Source: Lautropia sp.
GTDB lineage: Bacteria; Pseudomonadota; Gammaproteobacteria; Burkholderiales; Burkholderiaceae_E
DNA: 64,000 bases
Direction: 5' to 3'
Assembly: GCA_030528325.1 (NCBI GenBank)
Contig: JAUMZD010000006.1
Location: 1 to 64,000 of the forward strand
Position 1 is the first letter of the stretch. Each line of letters starts with the position of its first letter. Positions 17,125 through 26,078 of this stretch are shown piece after piece. A program made the translations under genes and the position numbers. The notes under the pieces are model-generated. The model made no database searches, was not told the origin of the DNA, and saw nothing but the letters and a program-made list of their open reading frames with translations.

Positions 17125-19197
17125 ATGGCGCTCGTCATTGAAACCCTTTCGGGTCACGGCTCGACCTCCCGCGTGACCCGCACCCCGCTCAAGGGTGGCA
17201 CCCTCCGTCTCAACGTCCGCCCGGGCGACGTGTTCCGGCTCATCGACGAAGACAGTGGCAAGGCGCCCGCCAATGCCATCGTCAAACGTCAGGACAACAG
17301 CATGCTCATCGAGGTTCCGGGCAAGGAAGGTGCGCCCGGGAGTGAAGTCGAACTGCTGAGCTTCTACAGCTCGTGCAGCGTCAGCTCGCCATGCCACCTG
17401 CACCTGCCTGACGGCGAGCATGGCACCGTGGACATCACACCCGGTACCGCCCCGATCAGCGCACTGTCGGATGGCTCCTTTGTCCTGCACGACCCCGGCT
17501 ACACGGCACAGCCCGTGGCTGCCACAGCAGCAGGCGAGGCCAGCATCACGGCCAACAAGCCCCTGATGTACGGCCTGGGCGGCGCGGCGGTCATCGGCCT
17601 GGTTGCCGCCGCTGCCGGCGGCGGCGGTGGCGGTGGTGATGGCGGCGGTGACGTGAGTGTCAGCTCGTCGCCCGCGCCGGGGGACAATCCGCCGGTGACG
17701 CCACCGCCTGCCGGCACACCCGGTATCGTGGATCCCAACCTGAAGGTCACCCAGGCCTCGGTCAGCAAGGCTGCTGCCCCGACACTGGCCGGCACAGGCA
17801 CGGCAGGCGCCCAGATCTCGATCGACATCGACACCAATGGTGATGGCCAGACGGATGTCAGCTACCGCAGCACCGTGGGTGCCGATGGGCGCTGGAGTGC
17901 CAATCTGGGCACACTCGCCCCCACCACGGGCACACGGCCGGCCGGTGGCTTCGATCCCGCCGATTCGGTGCGGATCTCGCAGACCTCACCGGCAGGCACC
18001 AGCACCCTGCCCGCCTTCAAGCTGACGGCTGACGATACGCCACCAGCAGCCCCCACCCTGTCGCCGGTGGCGACCGACAACCTGATCAACGCCACGGAAG
18101 CAGCCACGCCGCTGAGCCTCTCTGGTCGAGGGGAGGCCGGCAGCCTGATCAAGCTGACCTGGGGCAAGGATACGTATGAAACGACCGTGGGCGCGGATGG
18201 CGCCTGGTCGGTGAATGTGCCTGTGGCCGCCATTCCGGCCAATGGTGCATCCTCCATCTCGGTGACGGCCAGCGACTACGCTGGCAACGTGACGGCACCG
18301 GTCACACGGGCCATCACGGTCGACAAGACACCGCCTCCCGTACCGGTGATCCAGGCGACTGCCGGCCCCGACAATTACCTGAACGCCCTGGAAAAACCGG
18401 CCGGCGCCGCTGTCAACGGCACGGCCGAAGCAGGCAGTTCGGTACAGGTCGCACTGGGCACGGTTTCTCAGACCGTGACCGCCGATGCAGCCGGCAAATG
18501 GCAGGCCGTGTTTTCTGCTGCCCAGCTACCGGCAGCGGACGGCAGCTACAACGCAACGGCTACCGCCACGGACAAGGCCGGCAATGCCTCTCCCGCCAGC
18601 GCCCCTGCCGTGCTGACCATCGATACCAAGCTGCCCACGCTCGATGACATCAAGGTTGGCAGTGACAACGTCGTCGGAAGCGGCTCGAGCTTTACCGTCA
18701 GCGGCGAGGCCGAAGGTGGCTCACGCATCGTGGTCGATTACATCTATCTGCAGGGCCGCACCCGCCAGGTCGTCACCCACCAGTTCACCATCGGCGGCAA
18801 GGAAGGCGAAGAAGTCGACTGGACGAGCCCCTCCTTCACGGCACCACGAGTCAGTACGGCACAACTGCATTCCATTCTGGTCTCGGCCACGGATGCAGCA
18901 GGCAATACCGTGACACAACCGCACACCGTCGAGGTTCGGCCCCGCTTCTTCTTTCGCAGTCTCGAGACAGACGACACGGATAACGCCAGCCATGACGTGC
19001 TGACCAGCAAGGATCTGTTCGAGGCCGATACGGCGAGCCTCAGCGCCGATGTCCATGCTGCGCCCCAGGGCAGCCTGTCCAGCAAGAGCCTGCCGGATAC
19101 GTCTGCCCAGCTTCTCCAGCAGGGTGACAGCGCCTTCAGTGCCCAGCCGCTCGACAACCTGCTGGGCCAGAGCACACAGGACTGGCAGTTGCACTGA
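17125..19197 (+). CDS. Ig-repeat surface protein, BapA-prefix-like N-terminus (paralogue 1)
   Basis: The 690-aa protein has no ordinary signal peptide. Residues 1-125 form a beta-rich prefix with a Cys84/Cys90 pair and an ISALSDGSFVLHD block. A hydrophobic segment with a glycine run follows (about 149-171). Then come about four Ig-like repeats of BapA/Big type with NAxE and VDKTPP signatures; the first carries DTNGDGQTD, a possible calcium loop. The tail ends LDNLLGQSTQDW. This architecture recalls adhesins of type I secretion, but RTX repeats and a secretion system are absent here. The prefix, first repeat and tail are shared with the next gene, 262 bp downstream, so they are tandem paralogues. 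A role in adhesion or matrix is inferred. Confidence 0.75.
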   Translation: MALVIETLSGHGSTSRVTRTPLKGGTLRLNVRPGDVFRLIDEDSGKAPANAIVKRQDNSMLIEVPGKEGAPGSEVELLSFYSSCSVSSPCHLHLPDGEHGTVDITPGTAPISALSDGSFVLHDPGYTAQPVAATAAGEASITANKPLMYGLGGAAVIGLVAAAAGGGGGGGDGGGDVSVSSSPAPGDNPPVTPPPAGTPGIVDPNLKVTQASVSKAAAPTLAGTGTAGAQISIDIDTNGDGQTDVSYRSTVGADGRWSANLGTLAPTTGTRPAGGFDPADSVRISQTSPAGTSTLPAFKLTADDTPPAAPTLSPVATDNLINATEAATPLSLSGRGEAGSLIKLTWGKDTYETTVGADGAWSVNVPVAAIPANGASSISVTASDYAGNVTAPVTRAITVDKTPPPVPVIQATAGPDNYLNALEKPAGAAVNGTAEAGSSVQVALGTVSQTVTADAAGKWQAVFSAAQLPAADGSYNATATATDKAGNASPASAPAVLTIDTKLPTLDDIKVGSDNVVGSGSSFTVSGEAEGGSRIVVDYIYLQGRTRQVVTHQFTIGGKEGEEVDWTSPSFTAPRVSTAQLHSILVSATDAAGNTVTQPHTVEVRPRFFFRSLETDDTDNASHDVLTSKDLFEADTASLSADVHAAPQGSLSSKSLPDTSAQLLQQGDSAFSAQPLDNLLGQSTQDWQLH

Positions 19198-19459
19198 CAT
19201 GTCATCCGGTGGGAGCGGATCCGATGCTGTCATCGCCCCTCCCTCCTCCCCCGTTTACGGTAATAACCGTCCTGGGCTGTAACCAATCCCAACAGGGATG
19301 CCGCAGTACCCATGTCACAATGTACGGGTTCGGATGGGCAGCTGCGGCAGACAGACGACCTGAAACAGTCGATCTGCCCCAAGGCATTCCCGCCATACCG
19401 CACCCATCCTATCCCAGACCCCGCATCCTGATTTCTCAGGCAGGAGAAGAGATAACATC
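19198..19459. other. Spacer between the two Ig-repeat genes
   Basis: A 262-bp gap with no terminator visible. It contains a small palindrome ACGGTAATAACCGT near 19257-19270, possibly regulatory. Confidence 0.35.
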
Positions 19460-22348
19460 ATGGCCCCAAGACTGGATATCTATCGGACGACCGATGGCGG
19501 CGTCGAGCCGATTCGACTCAAGGCCGGTACCAACAAGATCAGGGTACAACCGGGCCGCAATTTCAGACTGGTCGATCAGGACAAGGCCATCGACCCGAAC
19601 ACACTGCGCGTACTGCAATCCGACAATGACCTGATCATCGAAGGCATCGTCGTCGAGGGCGAGGGCGAGGGCGAGGCAGCCACGGTCGTGCTCGAAAACT
19701 ATTACCGGGTCTGCAGCGCAGCCGATCCCTGTACCGTCATGGTCGGTGGCGAAAGCACTGCCGATGCAACGGCGCTGGTCGACATCAGCACGAAACCGAT
19801 CGGCGCGCTGTCCGATGGCACATTCGTCCTGCACCAGCAGGGTTTCGAAACCCCCACCGCGCCAGCGCTGGAAGGTGATTTCCCCATTCGCCCGGTTCTG
19901 TACGGGCTTGGCGGTGCTGCCGTACTGGGCCTGGCACTGGGTAGCGGCGGCGGTGGCGGCGATGGGCAGCCAGACCCTGGCGCCGTACCGCTGGCGCTGA
20001 AATCGGCCACGACATTCAACAACCGCTTCCCGACCATTCACGGTACGGCACAGCCGGGCACCGTCGTGACGCTGCGGATCGACACCGATGGCGACCAGCG
20101 TGAGGACGTCACCTACACCGCCACCGCTGACGCCGCCGGCATCTGGTCAGTCAATCTGCAGACCGCCACGGCCGCCACCGGCAAGCTGCCGGCCACCGGG
20201 CTGGCGGACAGCAACAGCCTCGAGGTATCGGGCACGCTCAACGGTGTGCAGGGCGCACCGCTCGCGCTGGTGACGCTCACCTTCGACAACACGCCCCCTG
20301 CCCAGGCCGAGATCGATCCGATCGCAGAGGACAACATCATCACGGCCGCAGAAAAAGCGGCCGGGGTGACGCTGGCCGGCAAGGCCGAGCCGAATGGTGC
20401 CGTCGAGATCAAGCTGGGTACGCTGACGAAACTCGTGGCTGTCAACGCCGAAGGCAGATGGTCCGTGCCACTGACCGCCGAAGAGCTGACGCCGATCGCC
20501 GATGGCCAGTACCAGCTGACCGCAACCGCACTGGATGCGGCCGGCAACCGGGGGCCAGCCAAGACGGCCACCCTGACCATCAACGCCGGTGGCTCCCAGC
20601 CTGCCATCGGCCTGGTCTCGGGCAACGACATCATCAACGCGGCCGAAGCCGCCGCACCGATCAAGATTCAGGGTACGGCAGCCCCCAATGCCCAGGTCGA
20701 GCTGACCTGGGGGGCGCACAAGTTCACCGCCGTGGCCAGCGCAGCCGGGATCTGGTCCATCGAGACGCCCCTGCCGGCCGGCACGCCCCAGGGCGCACAG
20801 AAGCTCAGTGTCACGGTGCCTGGCCTGGCCACCGCCTCGACGCGCGACATCACGGTCGACACGCTGCCCCCTGCCCGAGCCACCGGCATCACGATCAGTG
20901 ACGGCGACCCCATCACGGCCAAGGAAGCCGAGGACGGCGTCTCGATCTCCGGTCGGGCCGAAGCCAATGCCAAAGTGACCGTCACCTTCGGCGGACAGAC
21001 ACAGGAAGCCACCGCCAACGCCCAGGGCCAATGGACCGTGTCCTACACCCAGGATCAGCTGCCGAAAGTGCCGGACGGACAGAACCAGCCCTTCGGCCTC
21101 GAGGTGCAGGTCACCGATGCCGCAGGCAACACAAGCCCGGTTGCCGCACAGACGGTCACGCTGGAGGGTAAACCTGCCGCGCCCAATGCGCCCACCATTG
21201 CGACGGTGGCCGGAGACAACATCATCAACGCGGTAGAAGCTGCCGCGCTCACCATCAATGGCTCAGCCCCTCCCAACGCCACGGTCAATGTCGGCTGGCA
21301 AGGGGAGGCCTCCCGTCAGGCAACTGCCAATGCCCAGGGGCAGTGGAGCATCGCCATGCCCGTTCCCGCGGGTGATGGCGAGAAAACCATCACTGCCACA
21401 GCTACCGTGGGAGGCGCTGCTTCACCGCTCGCCAGCCAGACGGTACAGGTCGACCGGAGCATCCCCACGCTGACCGGACTGACCACCAACGACGGCCCAG
21501 ACATCACGGCAACCGAGCGTGCTGACGGCGTGACAGTCAGTGGTTCCACCGAAGCAGGCGCCTCGGTCAGGGTCAACTGGGGAGGCGTGGAAAAACCTGC
21601 CACGGCCGGGGCCGGCGGTGCCTGGAGTGTCACCTTCAGTGCCGCCGAGCTGCCTGCGGTAGGAGCCACTCCCGTCACCAGTGTCATCACCGCCACTGCC
21701 ACCGACGGCGCAGGCAATGCCAGCACACCCGCCACACATACCGTGACACTGGTACCAGCAGCAGCACCACCAAGCGCCCCACCACCAACCATTCCGCCAC
21801 CGGCGCCTCCCCCGACGGATCCTACAGGCCCCGGTACGGATCCCGGCGCCGGCGGAGGTTCGGCAGGTGGTGGCGGTGCGGATGCAGGCACAACCAGCCC
21901 TCCTGCGGCTCCTGTGCCTGGCACCCCTGCTCCACCCGGAGCTACCACAGGCGCAGGGGATACGACACCTGCCCCGGCAGACGCGACTGCCCCGGCAGCG
22001 CCTGCCGCAGCGCCGACACCCCCGACGGCACCGGGCCCCGCACCAGCAACTCCCGGCTCGGCCGGAGCGGATGCGGGTGCAAACGGAGATGCCGGCGTCC
22101 CGGCCCCGGGCACCGGCACGACCGGCACACCGGGTGCTTCGACCTCGCCCCCCACCGGCGATGCCGCCGTGCCCGCGACCACCACAACGCGCTCGCTGAA
22201 GAGCCTGTCGTTGAACGAACTGCTGGGCAATGGCGATGCAAACCCGGTCATGCCGACGCCGACACCCACGCCTGCACCTGCTGCGCCAGGCAGCCTGGAT
22301 GGCTTGCTGAGTAGCAGTCTGAACCCGTGGGAGCAGACGACGCTGTAA
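19460..22348 (+). CDS. Ig-repeat surface protein, BapA-prefix-like N-terminus (paralogue 2)
   Basis: The 962-aa paralogue of the preceding protein. The prefix (1-130) keeps the CysX5Cys pair (85/91) and GALSDGTFVLHQ, followed by the hydrophobic YGLGGAAVLGLALG and a glycine run. About six Ig-like repeats of 90-100 residues follow, most opening with DNIINAAE-like strings; the first has DTDGDQREDV. A Pro/Ala/Gly/Thr-rich linker of about 150 residues (roughly 764-912) could span cell wall or slime, and the end is LKSLSLNELLG ... SLDGLLSSSLNPW. A strong bidirectional terminator follows, facing the OmpA-like gene. Repeat number may vary between strains by recombination. Export route unknown; type I secretion is the leading guess. 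Confidence 0.75.
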   Translation: MAPRLDIYRTTDGGVEPIRLKAGTNKIRVQPGRNFRLVDQDKAIDPNTLRVLQSDNDLIIEGIVVEGEGEGEAATVVLENYYRVCSAADPCTVMVGGESTADATALVDISTKPIGALSDGTFVLHQQGFETPTAPALEGDFPIRPVLYGLGGAAVLGLALGSGGGGGDGQPDPGAVPLALKSATTFNNRFPTIHGTAQPGTVVTLRIDTDGDQREDVTYTATADAAGIWSVNLQTATAATGKLPATGLADSNSLEVSGTLNGVQGAPLALVTLTFDNTPPAQAEIDPIAEDNIITAAEKAAGVTLAGKAEPNGAVEIKLGTLTKLVAVNAEGRWSVPLTAEELTPIADGQYQLTATALDAAGNRGPAKTATLTINAGGSQPAIGLVSGNDIINAAEAAAPIKIQGTAAPNAQVELTWGAHKFTAVASAAGIWSIETPLPAGTPQGAQKLSVTVPGLATASTRDITVDTLPPARATGITISDGDPITAKEAEDGVSISGRAEANAKVTVTFGGQTQEATANAQGQWTVSYTQDQLPKVPDGQNQPFGLEVQVTDAAGNTSPVAAQTVTLEGKPAAPNAPTIATVAGDNIINAVEAAALTINGSAPPNATVNVGWQGEASRQATANAQGQWSIAMPVPAGDGEKTITATATVGGAASPLASQTVQVDRSIPTLTGLTTNDGPDITATERADGVTVSGSTEAGASVRVNWGGVEKPATAGAGGAWSVTFSAAELPAVGATPVTSVITATATDGAGNASTPATHTVTLVPAAAPPSAPPPTIPPPAPPPTDPTGPGTDPGAGGGSAGGGGADAGTTSPPAAPVPGTPAPPGATTGAGDTTPAPADATAPAAPAAAPTPPTAPGPAPATPGSAGADAGANGDAGVPAPGTGTTGTPGASTSPPTGDAAVPATTTTRSLKSLSLNELLGNGDANPVMPTPTPTPAPAAPGSLDGLLSSSLNPWEQTTL

Positions 22349-22357
22349 ACGCGACAG

Positions 22358-22397
22358 GGAAAAAGCCCGGATCTCATCAAGGTTCCGGGCTTTTTCC
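22358..22397. terminator. Bidirectional terminator between convergent genes
   Basis: GGAAAAAGCCCGG (22358-22370) pairs perfectly with CCGGGCTTTTTCC (22385-22397). A-runs and T-runs flank the GC core, so it works for both the Ig-repeat gene and the OmpA-like gene. Confidence 0.92.
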
Positions 22398-22423
22398 ATG
22401 GCGGCTCATGGCTGTGACTGCCG

Positions 22424-23569
22424 TCAGTTGATCCTGATGTCCACCCGGCGGCTGCGCTTCAGGTTTTTCTCGCTGGTGCTCTTTTCCCGGGTTTGACCGG
22501 CGCCCAGCACCTTGATGCGGGAAGCAGGAAAGCCGCCATCGATGATGCCGGCGGCCACGGCACGCGCCCTGCGCTCCGAGAGGCTCTTGTTGTAGGCCGC
22601 CGAATGGCGGGGATCACTGTAGCCTGTCACCTGAACGCGGGCGTAATTGCTCAGGCAGGCGCCCAGCAAACGCAGACGCTTGCGATCTGCTGCATTCAAT
22701 GAAGAGGCATTGGTCTGAAAATAGACCGGCGTGGCCAGACTGCGCACGGACTTCGGGCAGTTCTTCGGCCTTTTTCGGTTGGCGTTTGAGGCAGCTTCCT
22801 TCTGCTGACGGCTCTGGCTGGCTGGCGTTGGGGCCGTGGTGACGACATCAGCCGCACTGGCCAGCGGACGATCGCGGCTTTCGCCCACCACGGCCAGATC
22901 ACCAATGCTCTGGCCGCCCCGCAGATTGAAACGCGCGAGCACCCGGTAGCCATCCGGCACCTGGGCACGGAACAGCTTCAGGCTTTCATCGGACTGTGCC
23001 ACCGTATCCACCTGCCCGAACAGCTCGACAGCATCTCCCCGGACACGAATCTCGGACACGCCCCGTTCCCGAACCAGGGCTACCAGCGCCGTCAACCGGG
23101 ACGCCCAGGCCGCCGAGGCGTGAGGATCGATCCGACCCACTTTCAGGGAGCCTGTGACTGCCGCATCCCGGGCCCCCAGCCGGGCAGAATTCATCCACTG
23201 GTCACGAGCCTGCGTATCCGGCACCTCACCCCGAATGCGAATGCCGCGAGCCTCATCACTCAGAATCGAAAAGGCTGGCGGCCCCGGCAGCTCGATCATC
23301 TCATTGCCGGTGGCAGGCTTGAGAGCGGCCTCTACCTCGACCAGGCTGTCCCCCCCGCCCTGCCCGGTAGCGAGCGGAAAGGTGACGGACTCGGTCTGTT
23401 CGGGAAGCTGCGCCCCCTCTTCTTCACGCTGAACCCCGAAGAGCGTGAACAGAAGAATCAGCAGCAACAGAACGCCGACTTTCAGCGATGTGAATCGGCG
23501 CACGGATTCTGCCGGATGCAGAACGGAAGCCTGTCTGGACTTGGGCGGCTCGGTCGTGGACATCAACAC
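22424..23569 (-). CDS. OmpA-family protein with BON-like region and N-terminal membrane anchor
   Basis: The 381-aa protein has one membrane helix (about residues 30-46, VGVLLLLILLFTLFGV). The middle region resembles paired BON-like units (IRIRGEVPDTQARDQW ... IRVRGDAVELFGQV). The C-terminal OmpA-like peptidoglycan-binding domain follows (YFQTNASSLNAADRKRL, VTGYSDPRHSAAYNKSLSERRA, LGAGQTREKS, RRVDIRIN). The layout recalls OmpATb/ArfA-type proteins. It follows the coiled-coil gene by 22 bp, almost certainly in one operon, and converges on the Ig-repeat pair. It may anchor or stabilise surface protein assembly at the cell envelope, which is inference. Confidence 0.8.
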   Translation of the reverse strand: MLMSTTEPPKSRQASVLHPAESVRRFTSLKVGVLLLLILLFTLFGVQREEEGAQLPEQTESVTFPLATGQGGGDSLVEVEAALKPATGNEMIELPGPPAFSILSDEARGIRIRGEVPDTQARDQWMNSARLGARDAAVTGSLKVGRIDPHASAAWASRLTALVALVRERGVSEIRVRGDAVELFGQVDTVAQSDESLKLFRAQVPDGYRVLARFNLRGGQSIGDLAVVGESRDRPLASAADVVTTAPTPASQSRQQKEAASNANRKRPKNCPKSVRSLATPVYFQTNASSLNAADRKRLRLLGACLSNYARVQVTGYSDPRHSAAYNKSLSERRARAVAAGIIDGGFPASRIKVLGAGQTREKSTSEKNLKRSRRVDIRIN

Positions 23570-23591
23570 TGTTCCTTATCGGTCCAAAGCC

Positions 23592-25166
23592 TCAGCGTCC
23601 GTGCCCGTCACGGGAAGTGCCTGATGGCGCCAGCGCGACATCTTCGGCATCTGCCACCGCCTGGGTGCGATCCTTCCAGACACCCCCTTCAGAAGCGTCC
23701 ACTTCTTCGGCAGCCACCAGCGACAGCAGTTCATCGGCTTCATCAGAGGCAGCCTGAACGACCTCGATGCCGTCCGTCCTCCCGGCGCCGGCCTCCCGCT
23801 GGCCCTGGGCTTCGGTCAGGGCCTCCGTGGCAACTTCGGACGACGTGCCTGCCGCAGCTTCGGCACCCGGTTCGTGACGACCGTCCGCCTCACCCGCACC
23901 ATCAGACCCGATGTCCGTGGACGGATTCGGGATCGCGCTTGCCGTATCCGACGACAGGCTTTCCTCGCTCACAGCCGTCGTGATGCCAGCATTCTCCTCT
24001 GCACCGTCCGCCGTCTGGCTCTCATCGGCAGAAGCGCCAGCTGCAGCATCCTCCCCGGCCTGTCCTCCCCTTTCGGGGGCGTCAGCAACGGTCGGCGCCC
24101 CGTCCTCTGCTGCGGTCGCCTCGTCCGCCCGTAGCTGACCGGACGGAGGCTGATCGCTGGCTTCATGCCCCTCTTTCGGGGCGGTCGGCTGCCCGGCTTC
24201 AGCACCAGCAGCGGCCCCGACTGCGCTCGTGGCAGGCTTCGTCATCTGCGCAAGGAGCTGTTCACCGACCGACTCGCGCTCGATGCCCAGCAGTTCACAT
24301 TGCAGGCGATCGAGCGCCACGTAATCTTCATTCAGCCAGTGAGCGGCCTGCTCGGCCCAGCTGAGCGGGTTGGCCAGCGCAAAGCGGGGACCCGCCCCTT
24401 CCAGGATGCGGGTCAGCTCGCCGAGCGAGGTCTCGGCCAGGCGTTCGAAGCTGCGGATACCCGCGTCGCGCAGCAGGTCGGCGACTCGCTGGTCGATGCC
24501 GACGAGCGCCTGCAGGTTGTCACGCCCTTCCGACGTGCGATGGCGCTGCTTCAGCAGATGCTTCGCGGCGTCGAAAGCCGCCGCGTCGGACGCAACCCGG
24601 CTGGCGTGATAGTTGACGGAAGCCTCACGATCCGTCACATCGTGTTCACGACTCAGGATTCGGCCTTCCCAGCTCTGCATCGCATCTTCGCGGTTGGCCA
24701 CGACAGCAACACGGCGGGCCAGCTCCTGCTCGGTGGCCTCCAGGGCATTCAGGCGACGGCCGTAATCCGCCTCCTTGCTGCGCAGCTGATCCTGGCGGGA
24801 GGCAATGTCCTTCTCCCGCTCGCTCAGCGTCATGTTCATCCGGTCGAGATCGGCGCGCCGCTTCTCGGTCTGTTGCTCCAGGCGGCTCAGGTCGTCGGAA
24901 CGTTCCTCCATCCGGCGGGCTGCCTGCAGGAGTTCCGCATCCCTCGTGGCGACCGACGCCTGCAGATCGGCCACTTCCTTCTCACGCAGACGCAGTGCAG
25001 ACTGCTTGTGACCGAACTCGGTTTGCTGTGCGAGCAGCAAGGCCTCCTGCTGGACCAGGGCTTCAGCCTCCAGGCGTGCCTTCTTGCGCCAGTAAAAGAA
25101 GTCGATGGCGAACTCGACCGCCCACCCCGCCAGCAAACCCAGAATCAGCCAACCCAAAGCATTCAT
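23592..25166 (-). CDS. Membrane-anchored coiled-coil protein with helix-hairpin-helix-like domain
   Basis: I do not recognise a named family for this 524-aa protein. Residues 3-25 form one membrane helix (LGWLILGLLAGWAVEFAIDFF), then a coiled coil rich in E, R, Q and A runs to about 210. Next is a domain with LQALVGIDQRVADLLRDAGI and FERLAETSLGELTRILEGAG, which resembles the HhH/DUF4332 fold found in 'predicted flap endonuclease-1-like 5' DNase' annotations. The last 200 residues are low-complexity and acidic. The first gene of the operon with the OmpA-like protein. Its promoter region carries five GATGCA/TGCATC hexamers. A scaffold role in the cell envelope is a guess. Confidence 0.65.
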   Translation of the reverse strand: MNALGWLILGLLAGWAVEFAIDFFYWRKKARLEAEALVQQEALLLAQQTEFGHKQSALRLREKEVADLQASVATRDAELLQAARRMEERSDDLSRLEQQTEKRRADLDRMNMTLSEREKDIASRQDQLRSKEADYGRRLNALEATEQELARRVAVVANREDAMQSWEGRILSREHDVTDREASVNYHASRVASDAAAFDAAKHLLKQRHRTSEGRDNLQALVGIDQRVADLLRDAGIRSFERLAETSLGELTRILEGAGPRFALANPLSWAEQAAHWLNEDYVALDRLQCELLGIERESVGEQLLAQMTKPATSAVGAAAGAEAGQPTAPKEGHEASDQPPSGQLRADEATAAEDGAPTVADAPERGGQAGEDAAAGASADESQTADGAEENAGITTAVSEESLSSDTASAIPNPSTDIGSDGAGEADGRHEPGAEAAAGTSSEVATEALTEAQGQREAGAGRTDGIEVVQAASDEADELLSLVAAEEVDASEGGVWKDRTQAVADAEDVALAPSGTSRDGHGR

Positions 25167-25208
25167 ACGAATAAAGTCCCCTGTCCCATGAGCACATCAG
25201 CGCCTGCC

Positions 25209-25308
25209 TGCATCGCGGCATGCATCATGAGCACCGTGAATCGAGATGCATTGCTGATGCACCCACCCAGCTGCCGCCACAGGACACAGCCGGACGCCCC
25301 GGTGCATC
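25209..25308. promoter_or_regulatory. Cluster of five GATGCA/TGCATC hexamers
   Basis: TGCATC at 25209, 25221 and 25303 and GATGCA at 25245 and 25256, in the 234-bp gap upstream of the coiled-coil gene. Five in 100 bp is far above chance for a 6-mer; candidate binding sites for a regulator. Confidence 0.45.
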
Positions 25309-25400
25309 ACGATGCGCCCATGCACCCGAAGCATGGCAACAGCCCGGATGCCCTGGCGCCCCCCCGGACAATGTCATCCCGACTGATCCGGGAGAAAGCC

Positions 25401-26078
25401 TCAGGCCTTCAGCAGCAGCTTCAAATCATGGACGACGTCGTCCACGTTGTCAGTGTACCGAACCAGCAAGCGAAGCGTACCATTCCTGTCAATGACATAC
25501 GACGCAGCGGTGTGATCCAGCGTGTAGCTGGAGCCATCCTGGTTCGGCACCTTCTGATAGAAGACACGGAATTCGCGGGCTGCCTTCTTCGTGGCCTTGT
25601 CATCACCGCGAAGCGCCATGAAGGATTCATCGAAAGACGGCACATAGGCCTGCAGCACCTCGGGCGTGTCACGCTCGGGATCGAGGGTCACGAACACCAC
25701 CTGAAGACGATCGGCATCCTTGCCAAGCTGCTCCTTGATCTCCCGGGCCTTCAGCAGCGTGGTGGGACAGATGTCCGGACATTGCGCAAAGCCGAAGAAC
25801 AGGAAGACCACCTTGCCCTTCAGATCCTGCAACGTCACGGGCTTGCCCGTGGCAGCGTTGGTCAGCGACAGCTCGTTGCCATAATCGGCCCCACTCAGAT
25901 CCGTCAGCTTGAAGGCAGGCTTTTCCTGGGTGCAAGCGGGCAGACCTGCGGCCACCAGCACGGCGGTACCGATGGACAGCAGCCGACGACGATAACCGCT
26001 GATGGCTGCGCCCGCCACACGGCGGAGCACCGGCACACGGGCAGAAGAAGAGGAGGGAGAGGAAGAGGTTTTCATCAT
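25401..26078 (-). CDS. SCO1/SenC-type copper chaperone for cytochrome oxidase
   Basis: The thioredoxin-fold protein delivers copper to the CuA centre of cytochrome c oxidase. In 225 aa it has a basic N-terminus and hydrophobic helix ending in a lipobox-like LPAC (Cys49), then the CPDIC copper site (Cys100/Cys104) and the distal ligand His189 in LDHTA. The VTLDPERDTPEVL strand is typical. The ATG overlaps the ctaB stop by one base (TGATG), so the two are translationally coupled. Downstream lies the accessory island, so it ends the ctaA-ctaB-sco unit. Confidence 0.93.
   Translation of the reverse strand: MMKTSSSPSSSSARVPVLRRVAGAAISGYRRRLLSIGTAVLVAAGLPACTQEKPAFKLTDLSGADYGNELSLTNAATGKPVTLQDLKGKVVFLFFGFAQCPDICPTTLLKAREIKEQLGKDADRLQVVFVTLDPERDTPEVLQAYVPSFDESFMALRGDDKATKKAAREFRVFYQKVPNQDGSSYTLDHTAASYVIDRNGTLRLLVRYTDNVDDVVHDLKLLLKA

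Noticed and set aside
17125-22348. Calling the Ig-repeat genes RTX adhesins of a type I secretion system
   Set aside because: No GGxGxD RTX repeats and no ABC transporter, MFP or TolC genes in the window.
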